A DNA stretch of 64,000 nt from Cylindrobasidium torrendii FP15055 ss-10 (lineage: Eukaryota > Basidiomycota > Agaricomycetes > Agaricales > Physalacriaceae), in contig KN880551.1 of the NCBI GenBank assembly GCA_000934385.1, positions 1 to 64,000 on the forward strand. The letters run 5' to 3'. Of the stretch, positions 20,133 to 31,036 are shown in pieces. The notes under the pieces were generated by a model. It ran no database searches. It was not told the DNA's origin and worked only from the letters and a program-made list of their open reading frames with translations. Both the position numbers and the translations under genes were made by a program. How positions within the stretch are numbered: position 1 is the first letter of the stretch; each line of letters begins with the position of its first letter.

Positions 20133-22447
20133 TCACGCCTGGCTCGAGATGTCAATGTCCAGCAAGTTCTATCAATAGTCAATGAGTTCAGCCAGCAAAC
20201 CTTGCGGGGAGAGTAGCACTCACTGCACCATCCCTCACTGCTTCAGGTGTAGGCATTTTCCCGAGCTGGAACAACCTTGCCGCCTTGCTCACCACAGGGT
20301 CGTTTTGCATACTGTCGATGCCTGTCAGGATTTTGTTGAATCCTACGGTGAAAGGCCATACCTGCAGACAGCCACTATCTTCCCTCCTTTCGCGTAGTAC
20401 GCAATGAACTTCCGGCACGCATGAGCGTAGGTCCATGCCAATGGAGAAAATGATTACCTTCAATTCGCCTGGGTCGCCTTTAACGATAACCTCATCGTGA
20501 CCAACTGCGTATCCGCAATAACGTAGTTGTTGGCCCTCTACGTACTCAGTGAGCGAGTATGGGTTCTCCAGGATGCATGCACGTACGGGCACTCCAGAAC
20601 ACAGGAATCTTGTTGAACGTCGTAGCCTCCTTCGCAATCGTCCGTCCCAAAGTGCGACCGTGGTTCGCAGCAACCTGTAGACAATAAGCGCGCGCCAGCG
20701 AGTTATCCGTCAGCTGCTTACATTCCAGTGCTCGATGCGAGCATGCTGCTTTCCTATCATGGGTAGAGGGACATGGGCAATATCACCTGTGCCGCAGAGC
20801 ATTCAACATATTGTTCTCAAGAAACGATGTGAGGGCATACCAATGGCGAAAACAAACTTAGTTCCAGCCTCGACATTGACAATCCGGAAGTACTCGTCGA
20901 CCTTGACGCCGCCATCCGGCTCCAGCTTAACGAGATCCTTGAGTAGATCTGTGTTTGGAGCGACACCGACACCCATAACGACGAAGTCGGCTGGAATAGT
21001 CTCGCCATTCACAACTACCCCGGTCGCAGTCTTGCCATCTTCACTTGCAACAATCTTCTCTACCTTAGCTTGCATGTGGAATTTGACACCTGTCGACTCG
21101 TGGTACTATCCAAGCGTCAGACGGATGGCTACAAAGCACAAAGAATGAATATCCATACCTTCATAAGACCTGCTCCGACTTCCTTTCCAAGCACAGTCTG
21201 GAATGGAACCTCATCCATACCGATAACGTCGATGGATGCTAACTCGCGCTTGGCCACAGCCGCGACAACCTCCATGCTGATGAACGAGCTCCCAATGACC
21301 ACCAACTTCTTGTCTTTCTGTGCCGCTGAAAAAGGTGTCAGACTCAGCTTACACCTAGACACTGTGACCTACCTGCATCGACCTTCTTCGCGTCCTCGAC
21401 TGTGCGGAATGTATACACATTCTCCAGGTCAGCGCCCTCGATAGGAAGACGACGGGCAGAACCTCCGGTTGCAATGACAAGTCGGTCGTATATGAGATGC
21501 TCCTTGTCGTCGACTGTGACCTTCTTGTTCTGGAAGTCGACCGCCGTGACCGTCTGAGAGAAGGTTAGCTTGTCTGTGAAGGATTGCTAGTACAATGAAC
21601 ATACCACATTTGTGCGGATGTTGGTACCATAATGTATCTTCATTTCGGCGGCCGTCTTCCACTGAACTTTGGTAGGGTCTGTAATCAGCGCCTTGCTAAG
21701 CTTCGTCCTGGGAGGGCGTTAGTACAGGCTGATGGAACAGGGGAAGCCTTAACCTGTCGATGGGAGTGTGGGGCTCTTGTGTGAGGATGGTGATTGGATA
21801 TTTGTAGCCATTCTGTGTGTTGGACATGAGATTAGATTGGGTATGAACACAGACCACAAACCTCTCGCAAACTCTCCATAAGTCCAAATGCACCTGCACC
21901 TCCTCCAATTACGATGGTTCCCTTTCCAACGGCATCGAATCCAGTGGTGGACAACTTGGGGTGGCGGGCCATGTTCTCTTTCTTTGTGTAGTCTGGATTG
22001 ACAGTAACGTGGATTTTCCCATTCGCGACATGTGCTTTGAAGACATGCAGTCCAGCAGGCGCAGGGGCATCCTCGATATCGCCGGTGCATGCATTGAAGC
22101 AAGCCCCATGCCACGGGCAGGTGATGGTCCCGCTCGCGGTCAGCACACCCTTGGCGAGCGGCGCGCCATAGTGCGTGCAGAAAGCGCTGGTGGCATTGAT
22201 AGTAGAGCCTAGGCGCGTCAAAAGCACCTTTCCGTCATCGAAATCAACTTCCTTCCTGTTCGATGGTCAATCTTTGCCTGATAGAGATAGAAACAAGCGG
22301 GCGCTACATCTCGCCATCTTTGAGCTCTGCGTCGTCGAGGACTGCGATCGATTTCGTCTGCACCATTCTTGCGCGCTGGAAGAGGATTGGCCGAGAAAGC
22401 GGATTTCGTAGTCGTGGTAGGGCGCGAAGGTGAAAGGTGAAGGGCAT
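20133..22447 (-). CDS. AIF-like FAD/NAD(P)H oxidoreductase with N-terminal Rieske domain
   Basis: A flavoprotein of about 560 residues. The N-terminal Rieske [2Fe-2S] domain has FCTHYGAPL and CPWHGACF, the C-x-H and C-x2-H ligand pairs. A pyridine-nucleotide disulphide oxidoreductase module follows: FAD-binding IVIGGGAGAFG near 21910, PIDRTKLSK, VIATGGSARRLP, NAD-binding VVIGSSFISMEV and the second FAD contact FVFAIGDIA. The C-terminus is NLLDIDISSQA from a last short exon ending at 20133. The organisation matches AIFL/AIFM3-type proteins. From the ATG at 22447 the protein begins MPFTFHLRALPRLRNPLSRP, a plausible mitochondrial presequence. ATGs at 22507 and 22366 are alternatives, the last giving the cytosolic form MVQTKSIAVLDD. 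It is divergently paired with DNA polymerase eta. Confidence 0.88.
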
Positions 22448-22682
22448 GAGACAAGGACCAGCACCCGGCAGGCCCCAATCAGAGACCTCGCTTTCGTCAT
22501 CGGCCATCTCATCCCCAGTACACCGGTCATCGCATTAGGCTGCAATTGAACGCTGATTGATAGGCCTTGCCGTGCGACTTTTTCCTCGAGGTCGCGGGGT
22601 CCATCTGCGGAACAATTACGGTCCTTAGACGCGTCGCGTCTTGCCCACGTGCTTCGATCGCACTTGAATTCCGTCCATCACC
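22448..22682. promoter_or_regulatory. Divergent promoter of AIF-like gene and polymerase eta
   Basis: Only ~235 bases (175 if the 22507 start is used) separate the two start codons, so the genes must share upstream sequence. It includes GACGCGTCGCGTC near 22628, an imperfect palindrome around an ACGCGT core (an MluI cell-cycle box core in fungi). I see no TATA box. Confidence 0.45.
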
Positions 22683-24958
22683 ATGTCCGTCAAGGGCAAA
22701 GAACGCGCCGACCTCGACCACTACGACCCCGAGGACCTACTCCCAGCCATAACTTATCGCCAACTACACTCTCAAACTCTCGGCGTACGAGATCCACTGC
22801 GCGTTATTGCGCTCTGCGACAGCGATGCATTCTACGCCGCCTGCGAAATGGTGCGGCTAGGCATAACGGACAAGCCTCTCGTAGTACTACAATGGGAATC
22901 CCTCATCGCGGTCAACTATCCAGCCCGTAAATTCGGTATATCCAGAATGGACAAATTGAAGGATGCAAAGGCGCGATGTCCTGAGCTTGTGGTGGTCCAT
23001 GTCGCAACCTACAAAGAGGGAGAGAAAGAGCCCGGATACTGGGACAATGTGGATACCCGCACACACAAAGTATCGCTCGACTTTTATCGACGGGAGAGCG
23101 CGAAGATACACGGGATTTTCAGAGAGATGCTGCCAGACGCTGAAGTTGGTGAGTGTATGCATGATTTGATTTCATCATTCGCTCATTCGGTACAAGAGAA
23201 GGCGTCCATCGACGAGGCATTCATTGATTTTACACAACCCGTCCGCAAATTACTACTACACCGATACCCAGAGCTGGCCCAACCTCCACCAGACGAACTG
23301 GATAATGTTCTACCACCACCTCCACCCATCAAGTGGGACGGCCTTGGGAATATTGTCCCTCACGATGACACCGACGATTCAGAGTCAAGCCCACCAAATA
23401 CCTGGCACGACGTCGCCATATCTATCGCTGCTGAGTTAATGCACAAAGTACGCGAAGAAGTCAGAATTAAGCTGGGATACACGCTCTCTGCTGTTCGTGC
23501 AACATTCTATCCACATATCGACTTATTCATGAGTACTTAGGGAATAGCACGGAACAAATTCCTCGCTAAAGTAAGCTTTCGCTATATGGCCCGTGGACTT
23601 ACTCAATGTCTTTAGCTCAGTGCATCATACAGGAAACCCAATAGCCAGGTGCGTGCTATGGAATACTCAAGGATTATCTAATCATGGCTGTCTCAAGAAT
23701 AATCTTTTGAACATTGCCATTCCACACTACCTCGAGCCAATGCAGTTTCAAAAGGTAGACATACCGGCCGTCCCTATACTAGCATCCAAGTCTGAACACT
23801 TCTAGATCCGCTTTCTGGGAGGCAAGCTTGGCGATGCCCTAGCGAAAGAGTATGATGTGTCCACGGTTGGCGACCTTCTGTTTGTGGTCTTTTACGATAA
23901 GATACAACTTCTAACAGCATATAGATCTGTCTCCCTGAGCAAGTTCTACAGCTCTTCGGTCGACCTTAGGCTTACCATATAGTGCAGATGACATGCAGAG
24001 CAAGTTCGGTGAAGGAGCTATATGGATATACGAGATTCTTCGGTGAGTTGAACGCCCACATCAAGATGGTAACTGATTTCATTACAGAGGCATAGATCGC
24101 TCGGAAGGTCGGTATGAAGAGGTGCTGTATCACTGTCTACTGACAACTGAACAGTCAAGGCGAAATCATCTGTGAACAAGAGTATGCTTGCAAGTAAGAA
24201 CCTTGCGCAGGCAATCACCAAGGCTGAAGAAGGATATCACTGGATACGGGTGCTCGCTGCCGAGCTTGCATTGCGTCTCAAAGATGCTCGTGAAACAAAT
24301 CCCAACCTCTGGCCGAAGACACTGGTTCTCCATGCCCGTCACGGTGGGTTCTAGCGTACTCCTCAGAAGTATCTTGAGCTTATGTTGACCAGGTTATGAA
24401 GCATCACGCTCTAGACAAGCGCCTTTTCCTTTTCGGCGTGACTTTGATGTATCTTATATCGCAGGAGCCGGGAACAAGCTCTGGAAAGAGCTTGTTGGCA
24501 CCGCGACGACAATGAAGGTGACGAGTGTGCAGCTTGCGTTTACGGGCGTGGGAGCGGCCGAGTCTGGACAACGAAGTATCGAGGGCTTTTTCAAGAATGG
24601 GTCTTCATCTAGTCGCAACGACGATCATGTGGATGAGGGCCTCACTGGTCAAGTGGAAAATGCGCCAGCGACGTCAAGCTTCACTTGTCCCCGGTGTCAG
24701 AAAGAGTTGCGTGCCACCGCGCTCGAGGATGCGGAGGTCAACGCGGCACTGGAGGCGATAAAGGTGGAGCACGGTGATTGGCATTTCGCGCAGGACTTGG
24801 CGAAGGAAGATCTTTCGTCTACTGAGAGGCCCAGGCTGAGTCTACGGGAGCCGGTGAAAGGGTCGCAGGCGCTGAGTCCGCCCAAGCGCAAGAAGAAACG
24901 CAAGCGGGAGGACGAAGAGCCGAAAGAGAGTATAGCAAGGTTTTTCGTGCGAAGATAA
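22683..24958 (+). CDS. RAD30: DNA polymerase eta (Rad30, Y-family translesion polymerase)
   Basis: A Y-family polymerase of about 600 residues in roughly nine exons. Palm motifs are ALCDSDAFYAACE (metal-binding Asp) near 22812 and ASIDEAFIDFT (catalytic Asp-Glu) near 23205. Fingers sequence is LIAVNYPARKFGISRMDKLK, followed by GIARNKFLAKL, then IRFLGGKLGDAL, AIWIYEILRGIDRSEV and a little-finger region (KTLVLHARHG). The C-terminal tail has QRSIEGFF, a full PCNA-interacting (PIP) box, and a UBZ-type zinc finger (FTCPRCQKEL with HGDWH). A basic PPKRKKKRKRED stretch precedes ESIARFFVRR, a second PIP-like end. The enzyme bypasses UV dimers in the nucleus through ubiquitylated PCNA. Several exon joins between 23,540 and 24,180 are short, but all hold the frame. 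Confidence 0.93.
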
Positions 24959-25246
24959 GTCTATGAGTAGATGTAATAATGTTGTTGTGCGCTGTCCATG
25001 TCAATGCGCAGTAGTAGGATTCAATCAACGGTTGCCAGGCCACTGTGCGCGGGACCTTTGTGCACGTTAACAGACGAAATGATCGCAGTGTGATGAGGCG
25101 GACTACGGATGCACACCTGTCTCTTTCCTCCTACACCCATTCTCTTTCGTTCCGTTCTTTTTTTCTTTTGTATTCTCTAGCAGAGTACCGCAACGCGGCT
25201 AAGCGCAGGGCGACTGAACCGTCGTTTTAGGAGTTGAAATCAGAGA

Positions 25247-27401
25247 ATGTCAGATTCTCAATCGCCTCCTGCTGGGCCCCAACTTGAAGTAGCGGTGGTG
25301 CACCCTGTATTCCCCATTGATGACAAAGCGTTCCCCGGGTTGCTGGTGCGTGCACAAAAACAGCTTTGGGACTGCGCTCAATCGTCAGAAACAGGTCGTT
25401 AACATCGTTGCACTTTTATCTACCGCTGCCCTGCTTTCCATCGTGGCCCGGGTTGTGTGGCTCGCGTGCTTACGGCTCTACAATCGGAATATCACCAAGA
25501 CGCGCGAATATGTTTTCTTCCAGACCCAGCTTGGGTACTATGCCGCCTGCCTGCTCATGGCGAACATGTCTACCAGCACTGCCGGACTGATGGGCCTTCC
25601 GTTCCTTGCTCAAAGAGCAGTGGTCGAGAGTGCGTTGGACCGGTTGTCATCTGTGTTGAGATATTGACATATATGCGCGCAGATAGCTTGTGTCAGGCGC
25701 AGGCCATGCTCATGCAGTTTGGCAACGCCGCGACCGCGTTCTTCACCGTCACAATCGCAGTCCACACTTTCACATCTCTCGTACTCCGGAGGCGCCAGTC
25801 ACCCATGGTGTACTCGATCGTCATCTCCTTTGGCTGGGTATTCTCTGCATTTTTTGGTGAGTGTGACATTGTCCGCATGCTCGCACTGCGCGCTAACGTA
25901 TGCCGCCGTCCTAGCCGCTCTCCCACTCCTGTTTGCACAACCGAGAGGACCCATATACGGGCAGTACCAACAATCATGCGGTGTGCGGCCGCCATATCCG
26001 ACTCTCCAATTCCTGTTACATATCCTTCCCGTGCGTGTCAAAACTCTGTACTGATGCGCCGGGCACTCACTGCGATTACGCCAGGTTCTCATTGCCGCCT
26101 TTGGCTCAGCCACTCTTTATTCTCTCATTTTCCTTGTCCTTCGTGGAACGCTTGTGGTCAAGGGTGGTGTCAAGCTGGCGCTCAATCCTGCGGAAAGACA
26201 GATTCAGTCTGATGATAAGGATGAGACCTACAGGATCTTCATCACTGGTGTTGCTCGTAGCATGCTATGGTTCCCCATCGGTGAGCGCTCTATCCAACTT
26301 CTTCTTATAGTTACTGAATATGGCAGCCTACATTACGCTGCTTGTCCCATACTCTGTCACAAAGCTGCTCATCCTCGCGGGATTCCGCGTCTCCCTGGGG
26401 GCACTCATTTTTGCCTACATATGCTGGTACATTCTTGGTACGCCCGGCTTTGCTCTATGTAGAGCGACGCTAAGCCAAGGCTACTAGGTGTGGTGAATGT
26501 CCTCCTGATGTACAACACATTCCGCGTACTTCGCCCTGCTTTCGACACCAAGGCAATCATCGACAAGGCTGACGAGGGGAGCTTTGGGACCATCGAGAAG
26601 CTCCGACCACTAGCGTTGCCTGAGAAATACCCCGTTGGTCGTACAATCACGAGCGGGGACTGGGCCAGCCATGTACCTGACCACTTCAACTCCCAAAGGA
26701 AAACGGAGGATGAAGAATCGGCGTATGGCATGCCCTACGGGTTCCGTTCGGGCTCGCCGGAAGAGGCGACGAATTTTGGCAATCTGGTTGTCGCGAATGT
26801 TGCTTCGCCGCCTACGTCGCTGACCCGCCTGGGCTCTCAGCGTTCTGTTACTGTGCCACATGCGAGAAGGGACGACCCGCTTCCCAGCTTGCCTGTGCCT
26901 CCTCGTAGGGCGCGGTCGCCACCAAGCAGCCATGGTCCCTCCCGGAACTTGACAGCGCAGCGCAATGGCTCGGTCTCATCCATGTCAACGACAGACTCAG
27001 ACCGTGCGCATCTTGCTCCCCCGCCACGCCCGTCGCGCGAAAATCCCCGCAACACGACGTCGATCAATTCAACGGACTTGCTCAACTGGATTTCACAGCA
27101 GGCGCCGGACGGTAGTATGCCGAGCACCGTGCACTCTGGTGCAAGGCTCAGCGCCGTTGGCCCGACAGTGCCGCGCGGTGTTGCGCTGAACAGTCGTCCG
27201 CGCGCGAACAGTCCGCCGAGTGTGTACAGCAACCATTATCGCACGCACTCGCCAGGAAGTTCGTCGGGAGGGAGCAGTGGTGGCAGGAGCTCGTATAGCA
27301 GCGTGTCGCAATATGCATCGCAAGGTGGTCCTCATATCCCACCAAAGCTGGGCTTGCCACCGAGGGGAGTGATGGGCCCACCCAGGAATGGTTCCTTCTG
27401 A
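25247..27401 (+). CDS. Seven-transmembrane receptor, Git3/cAMP-receptor-like
   Basis: About 580 residues. The first exon (25247-25345) encodes a short extracellular N-terminus (MSDSQSPPAGPQLEV). Hydrophobic segments follow in separate exons, for example NIVALLSTAALLSIVARVVW, MVYSIVISFGWVFSAFF, FLLHILPVLIAAFGSATL and ALIFAYICWYILGVVNVLL, consistent with seven helices. A long third intracellular loop (LNPAERQIQSDDKDE) and a conserved-looking Cys in YGQQYQSC-type sequence fit fungal class III (Git3) receptors, which sense nutrients through a G protein and cAMP. The ~290-residue cytoplasmic tail is Ser/Pro/Gly/Arg-rich and likely disordered and phosphorylated. Ligand unknown. It may instead belong to a basidiomycete-specific 7TM family. 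Confidence 0.72.
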
Positions 27402-27769
27402 AGGAGATGCTTGTTTTGTTATGAAGGCTTGCTAGCCATGTCCTTCGCTTTTTTGGGTGGCCTGGAGCCCAGCTGTCTTCATGCTCTCTTTTTCTTTTCT
27501 CCTCACTGTGTAAATAGTATCCATATTGTCGACATTTGGCCAGGCGCTTTTTTATTGCATTGATCTGCTTGATGTATTAGTGTACTAATGCTGATTATTT
27601 ACTACTTATTATCTCGAGTTATGAAACAGCTGAACGCCCTCTTGGAGTGACAAGGAAGACGCAGTCTCAGACGGACACAACTGGCACTTAATGCACGGAA
27701 GACATTTGCAAGTTTACATGTTACAGCTGGAAAAGGATATCCCATTGTTTGATTTTTAGGCCTACATAC
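27402..27769. other. Convergent intergenic region
   Basis: A T-rich 3' flank (TTTTTCTTTTCTCC near 27490) follows the receptor gene. The 3' end of the TRAP-alpha gene lies on the other side. No gene is seen. Confidence 0.5.
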
Positions 27770-28846
27770 CTACTTCTTACCCTTGCGACGCTTGCCCTCC
27801 GTCCCGCTAGTCTCACCACCAGAAAGCTCATCGCCGCTGGTCGCACCAGTCTTCTTGCCCTTGGTCTTGCGAATATGGTGGTCGGGGATCCATTCTTCCT
27901 GGTATCCTCCAGCGCCAGTTGCAGTGACAGTTCCAACAGGCTCGCTGACGGCGATGCGCTTGACCTTCTTTGGCTGAGGGACGAACTGAAGGTAGGCAAT
28001 GTAACCGATTCCACCGAAGATTGCGAGCACAATGAGGTATGTCGAAATCCTGAAGGCAAGGTCAACATGACAGGTGCGTTGGAGAGCAAAGCACACACAT
28101 CTTGAAGTCAAAGACAGACAGCTCGGGCTCAACGACGGTGACAATGGAGTCGAACGCAGAGACAGTGTATTTTTCACCACCCTATACTTGGTCAGTCAGG
28201 ATGTAAGGTAAACTGGTGGTCTACACACCTCGACCTGGTTCTCCAGCCAAATATTGAGGCGATGGTCGCCTGTCTGTTTGCATGATGAGAAACATGAACG
28301 CCTGCATTTCTGCTATGCGTACCTTGAATCTGGCAATTGTATGAGCATGTCATTACGTACACAAAGATGAAAGGACGCACTCGCTGTAGAATGTGTATGG
28401 GAGTTGCATTGCAACTCCCTCGAGCAGGGGGATGTTAAAGGGGGATGCGGTAAGCTATGTCTGCTTGTGAGGACCGTACTCCAACAAGCCATTGCACAAC
28501 GCACATTCTTAACGAGTGCCCCGGATTCGGGATGTGTTATGGATCCGGCCATGTTGACGAGGGTGAGATTTTGGTCGCTCTTGCTTTCGATGGTGAGGAG
28601 GACAATGTTCCGTTCGCCGTTTACGACATCTGCACAGAATTAAGCATAGAAATGCGGGGAAAGCTATCCACGCACGTCCGAAGGGATTTGAGTCAGGCCA
28701 TGCTGCAACCACCGATACTTCAGGCTCTGTCTCCGCAGATGCTAGCGTACAGTGAGCGGGAGTCATGTCGCGTGCCTGCGTGACATACACGCGAAGGAAA
28801 CCTGGAAGAACAGGGCCAGAGAGACCAGTGCCGAGAGTAGTTGCAT
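27770..28846 (-). CDS. Translocon-associated protein alpha / Irc22-like ER membrane protein
   Basis: It starts MQLLSALVSLALFFQ, a signal peptide. The lumenal domain contains NPFGHVVNGERNIVLLTIES, NLTLVNMAGSITHPESGALV and PFNIPLLEGVAMQLPYTFYS. This matches the TRAP-alpha/Irc22 pattern of an NPF-x2-V-x-NGE segment, N-glycosylatable NLT and a beta-sandwich. A membrane helix near the C-terminus (ISTYLIVLAIFGGIGYIAYL) is followed by a basic cytosolic tail rich in Lys/Gly/Thr ending KRRKGKK. The protein sits in the ER membrane next to the Sec61 channel and aids translocation of some precursors. Six or seven exons include one of only about nine bases (Phe-Lys) in the middle, which is the least certain part. 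It is divergently paired with MAK16. Confidence 0.83.
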
Positions 28847-29029
28847 AGTGGAGAATAAACCGAGGGAAACCAGAGGACCAAAGTGAACGTAGTTGATCAA
28901 AAACTGAATATCCTCTCGAAATTCCTGACACGTCGCGCCCCGCTAACAGCCGAAATGGGTTCGGCAGACGGACCGATAGCACCGACAACCGATCGCAAAA
29001 TATTCTGAGCATCTGTTGGTTTCGCCACC
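28847..29029. promoter_or_regulatory. Divergent promoter of TRAP-alpha and MAK16
   Basis: 183 bases lie between the two start codons. A strong Kozak-like CGCCACCATG precedes MAK16. No TATA box is visible. Shared regulation of a ribosome-assembly gene and an ER-translocon gene is plausible but unproven. Confidence 0.45.
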
Positions 29030-30278
29030 ATGCAAAGCGACGACGTGATATGGTCTGTTATCAACACACAGTTCTGCTCATATAAAGTCAAGTACGATGA
29101 ACCTACCGATTCCAAAGAAAAGTGCTTACAGCTAACCCAGAACCGCAACCCAAAACTTTTGTCGAAATGAATACAATGTTACTGGTCTATGTAACCGCCA
29201 GTCTTGTCCACTAGCAAATTCAAGATATGCTACCATTCGCGAGAAAGAAGGTGTTTACTATATCTCCTGTTAGACTTCCGCTCATCAACATTAGGTATAT
29301 TATATCTGTATGTCAAAACCATTGAGCGGGCACACTCCCCTGCACGGATGTGGGAAAAGATCAAACTCTCGAAGAACTACGCGGAGGCTCTCCAACAGGT
29401 ATTGTGGCCTTACTCCGCCTCCATCAGTGCCTAATCAAGGCTTTAGGTTGACAAGGAGCTCATACACTGGCCCAATTTCACGATTCACAAATGCAAGCAG
29501 CGCATAACGAAAATAACACAGTATCTCATCAAGATGAGGAGAATGCAGCTTCGCGAACAGTATGACTCCCGTTCTACAAGTCTAAACATGCGCTAACTTG
29601 CGTCTTAGGCCTAAGCTGGTCGGGGTTAAGAAAAAGCTCGACAGACGGGAAGCTACTCGCGAACGCAAGGCACTCTCGGCGGCCCATCTTGAAAAATCCA
29701 TTGAAAAAGAGCTCCTCGAGCGTCTCAAGTCCAAGGCGTATGGCGATGCACCACTCAATGTGAATGAGAGCGTATGGCAAGCGGTTCTTGACCAAGAGAA
29801 GAAGGGTCAATCATCAGAGAAGATGCTTGAAGAGATGATGGACGACGAAACGGATGAAGAAGACGAAGAGGAGCTCGAGGCTGAGATGGAGGAGGAGGAC
29901 TGGGATGATGAGCGCGAATTCGTCAGTGATATTAGTGGCGACGAGGATGATGAGGACGATGGTCTGAGCGACCTGGAAGAAGCAGCGGTGCGTGCCCTGT
30001 CCATTTTTCTAACAGAGCTCTGAACATGAATCAGGATGGTGGATTCGAGGAAGACGAGGACGATTCAGAAGACGATGAAGAGGACGATGAAGCACCCAAA
30101 CCATCGAAAAAGAGGAAGGCTGCACCGAAAGCATCTAAGAAGCGCCCGGACAAGAAAAGAAGTACGCTCCTTCCAGCCTGTCCATCCCATTGCCTTACAC
30201 TTTACAGAGGGTCCCCGGGTCGAGGTGGAATACGAGCAAGAGATGGAAAGTGTACCATTTTCAATGTCAAATTGGTGA
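29030..30278 (+). CDS. MAK16: MAK16 ribosome biogenesis factor
   Basis: A nucleolar protein needed for 60S subunit assembly. Exon 1 (29030-29091) encodes [19 protein letters not shown]. The next exon from 29141 continues [20 protein letters not shown], the conserved cysteine set of the family's zinc-binding N-terminus. [40 protein letters not shown] and [19 protein letters not shown] sequence follow in order. The C-terminal third is a long acidic Asp/Glu tract, then a Lys-rich stretch ([18 protein letters not shown]) and the end [16 protein letters not shown]. Length is near 340 residues, normal for Mak16. There are about seven short introns. The 3' end lies 56 bases from the converging gene ending at 30335. 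Confidence 0.93.
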
Positions 30279-30334
30279 TATATCTAGGTTCCTGTCGTTG
30301 CTGCAATTACCCCTTCGCTCCTCCCTCGTTCTCT

Positions 30335-30775
30335 TCAATACATTGGCTGCCTTTCCTTCACGTACGCAGTCAACAGTTTGACCACAGGCGCTCGGCTCGG
30401 CTGCATGGCTGCGCGGCGCTGTGCTTTGGCCTTCGCCGCCGCTTCTTCCTCCTTTCCTAGCCTTTTCCAGTATCCTATGACTTGTTGCTGGCGCAACTGC
30501 TTTCCCGGAGACGCAGGACTGTTGTACTTTGGCTTCGCTGGAACGACTTTCTCCAAGCGTTCCCAGTCGGATGTTTCTCCGTTGGTAGATGGTGTGTATC
30601 GCAGGCGCTTTGTCGGTCGTTCTCCGGTGCTCTGCTCGCTACCGGGGCGCTTGAGGCAAGAACGGGCAGGTTTCTTCTCTGGAGCAGTGTTCTGCGACGA
30701 TGCAGTCAAAGGGAGGACCATGGATTCCTTGCTCTCTGACGAGATAGTGGTGTTGGTGACGCTAGTAACTGACAT
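30335..30775 (-). CDS. Small basic protein of unknown function
   Basis: A single-exon frame of 146 residues from the ATG at 30775 (context ACACCATG). I do not recognise a family. The sequence is Ser/Thr-rich at the N-terminus. It contains KKPARSCLKRPGSEQ and RPTKRLRYTPS, which could act as a nuclear-localisation signal, followed by SDWERLEKVVPAKPKY. It ends with a charged helix (GKEEEAAAKAKAQRRAAM). Codon use and composition look coding, and the position between two convergent/divergent neighbours leaves room for a real gene. The frame extends upstream of 30775 to 30898, but that part is not protein-like. Confidence 0.55.
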   Translation of the reverse strand: MSVTSVTNTTISSESKESMVLPLTASSQNTAPEKKPARSCLKRPGSEQSTGERPTKRLRYTPSTNGETSDWERLEKVVPAKPKYNSPASPGKQLRQQQVIGYWKRLGKEEEAAAKAKAQRRAAMQPSRAPVVKLLTAYVKERQPMY

Positions 30776-31036
30776 GGTGTTGGTGGTGGGTGGGTGACGC
30801 GAGGGTGTTGGAAAATTAAGGTCGTGGTGGTAAGAGTATAAGATGGTCAAAGAGCGCGCGGATGAGTGGCAAACACAAAGGAAGAACAACACGGTCACGT
30901 TACATCGATCAGGTCTTGCGCGGCGCGTATGACGCAGATCCTATTGTCCTGAGCAGAGTCATTGTCAACATTCAAGGCCACCTTGTAACATTCCATTTGA
31001 TGTCATATGAAAACCCAGTTGGTGTCTAACCAGATT

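Noticed and set aside
28509..29012. 167-residue minus-strand frame rich in Arg/Pro/His
   Set aside because: It is read in the wrong frame through the TRAP-alpha exons and introns; the correct frame gives a signal peptide and the NPFG motif.
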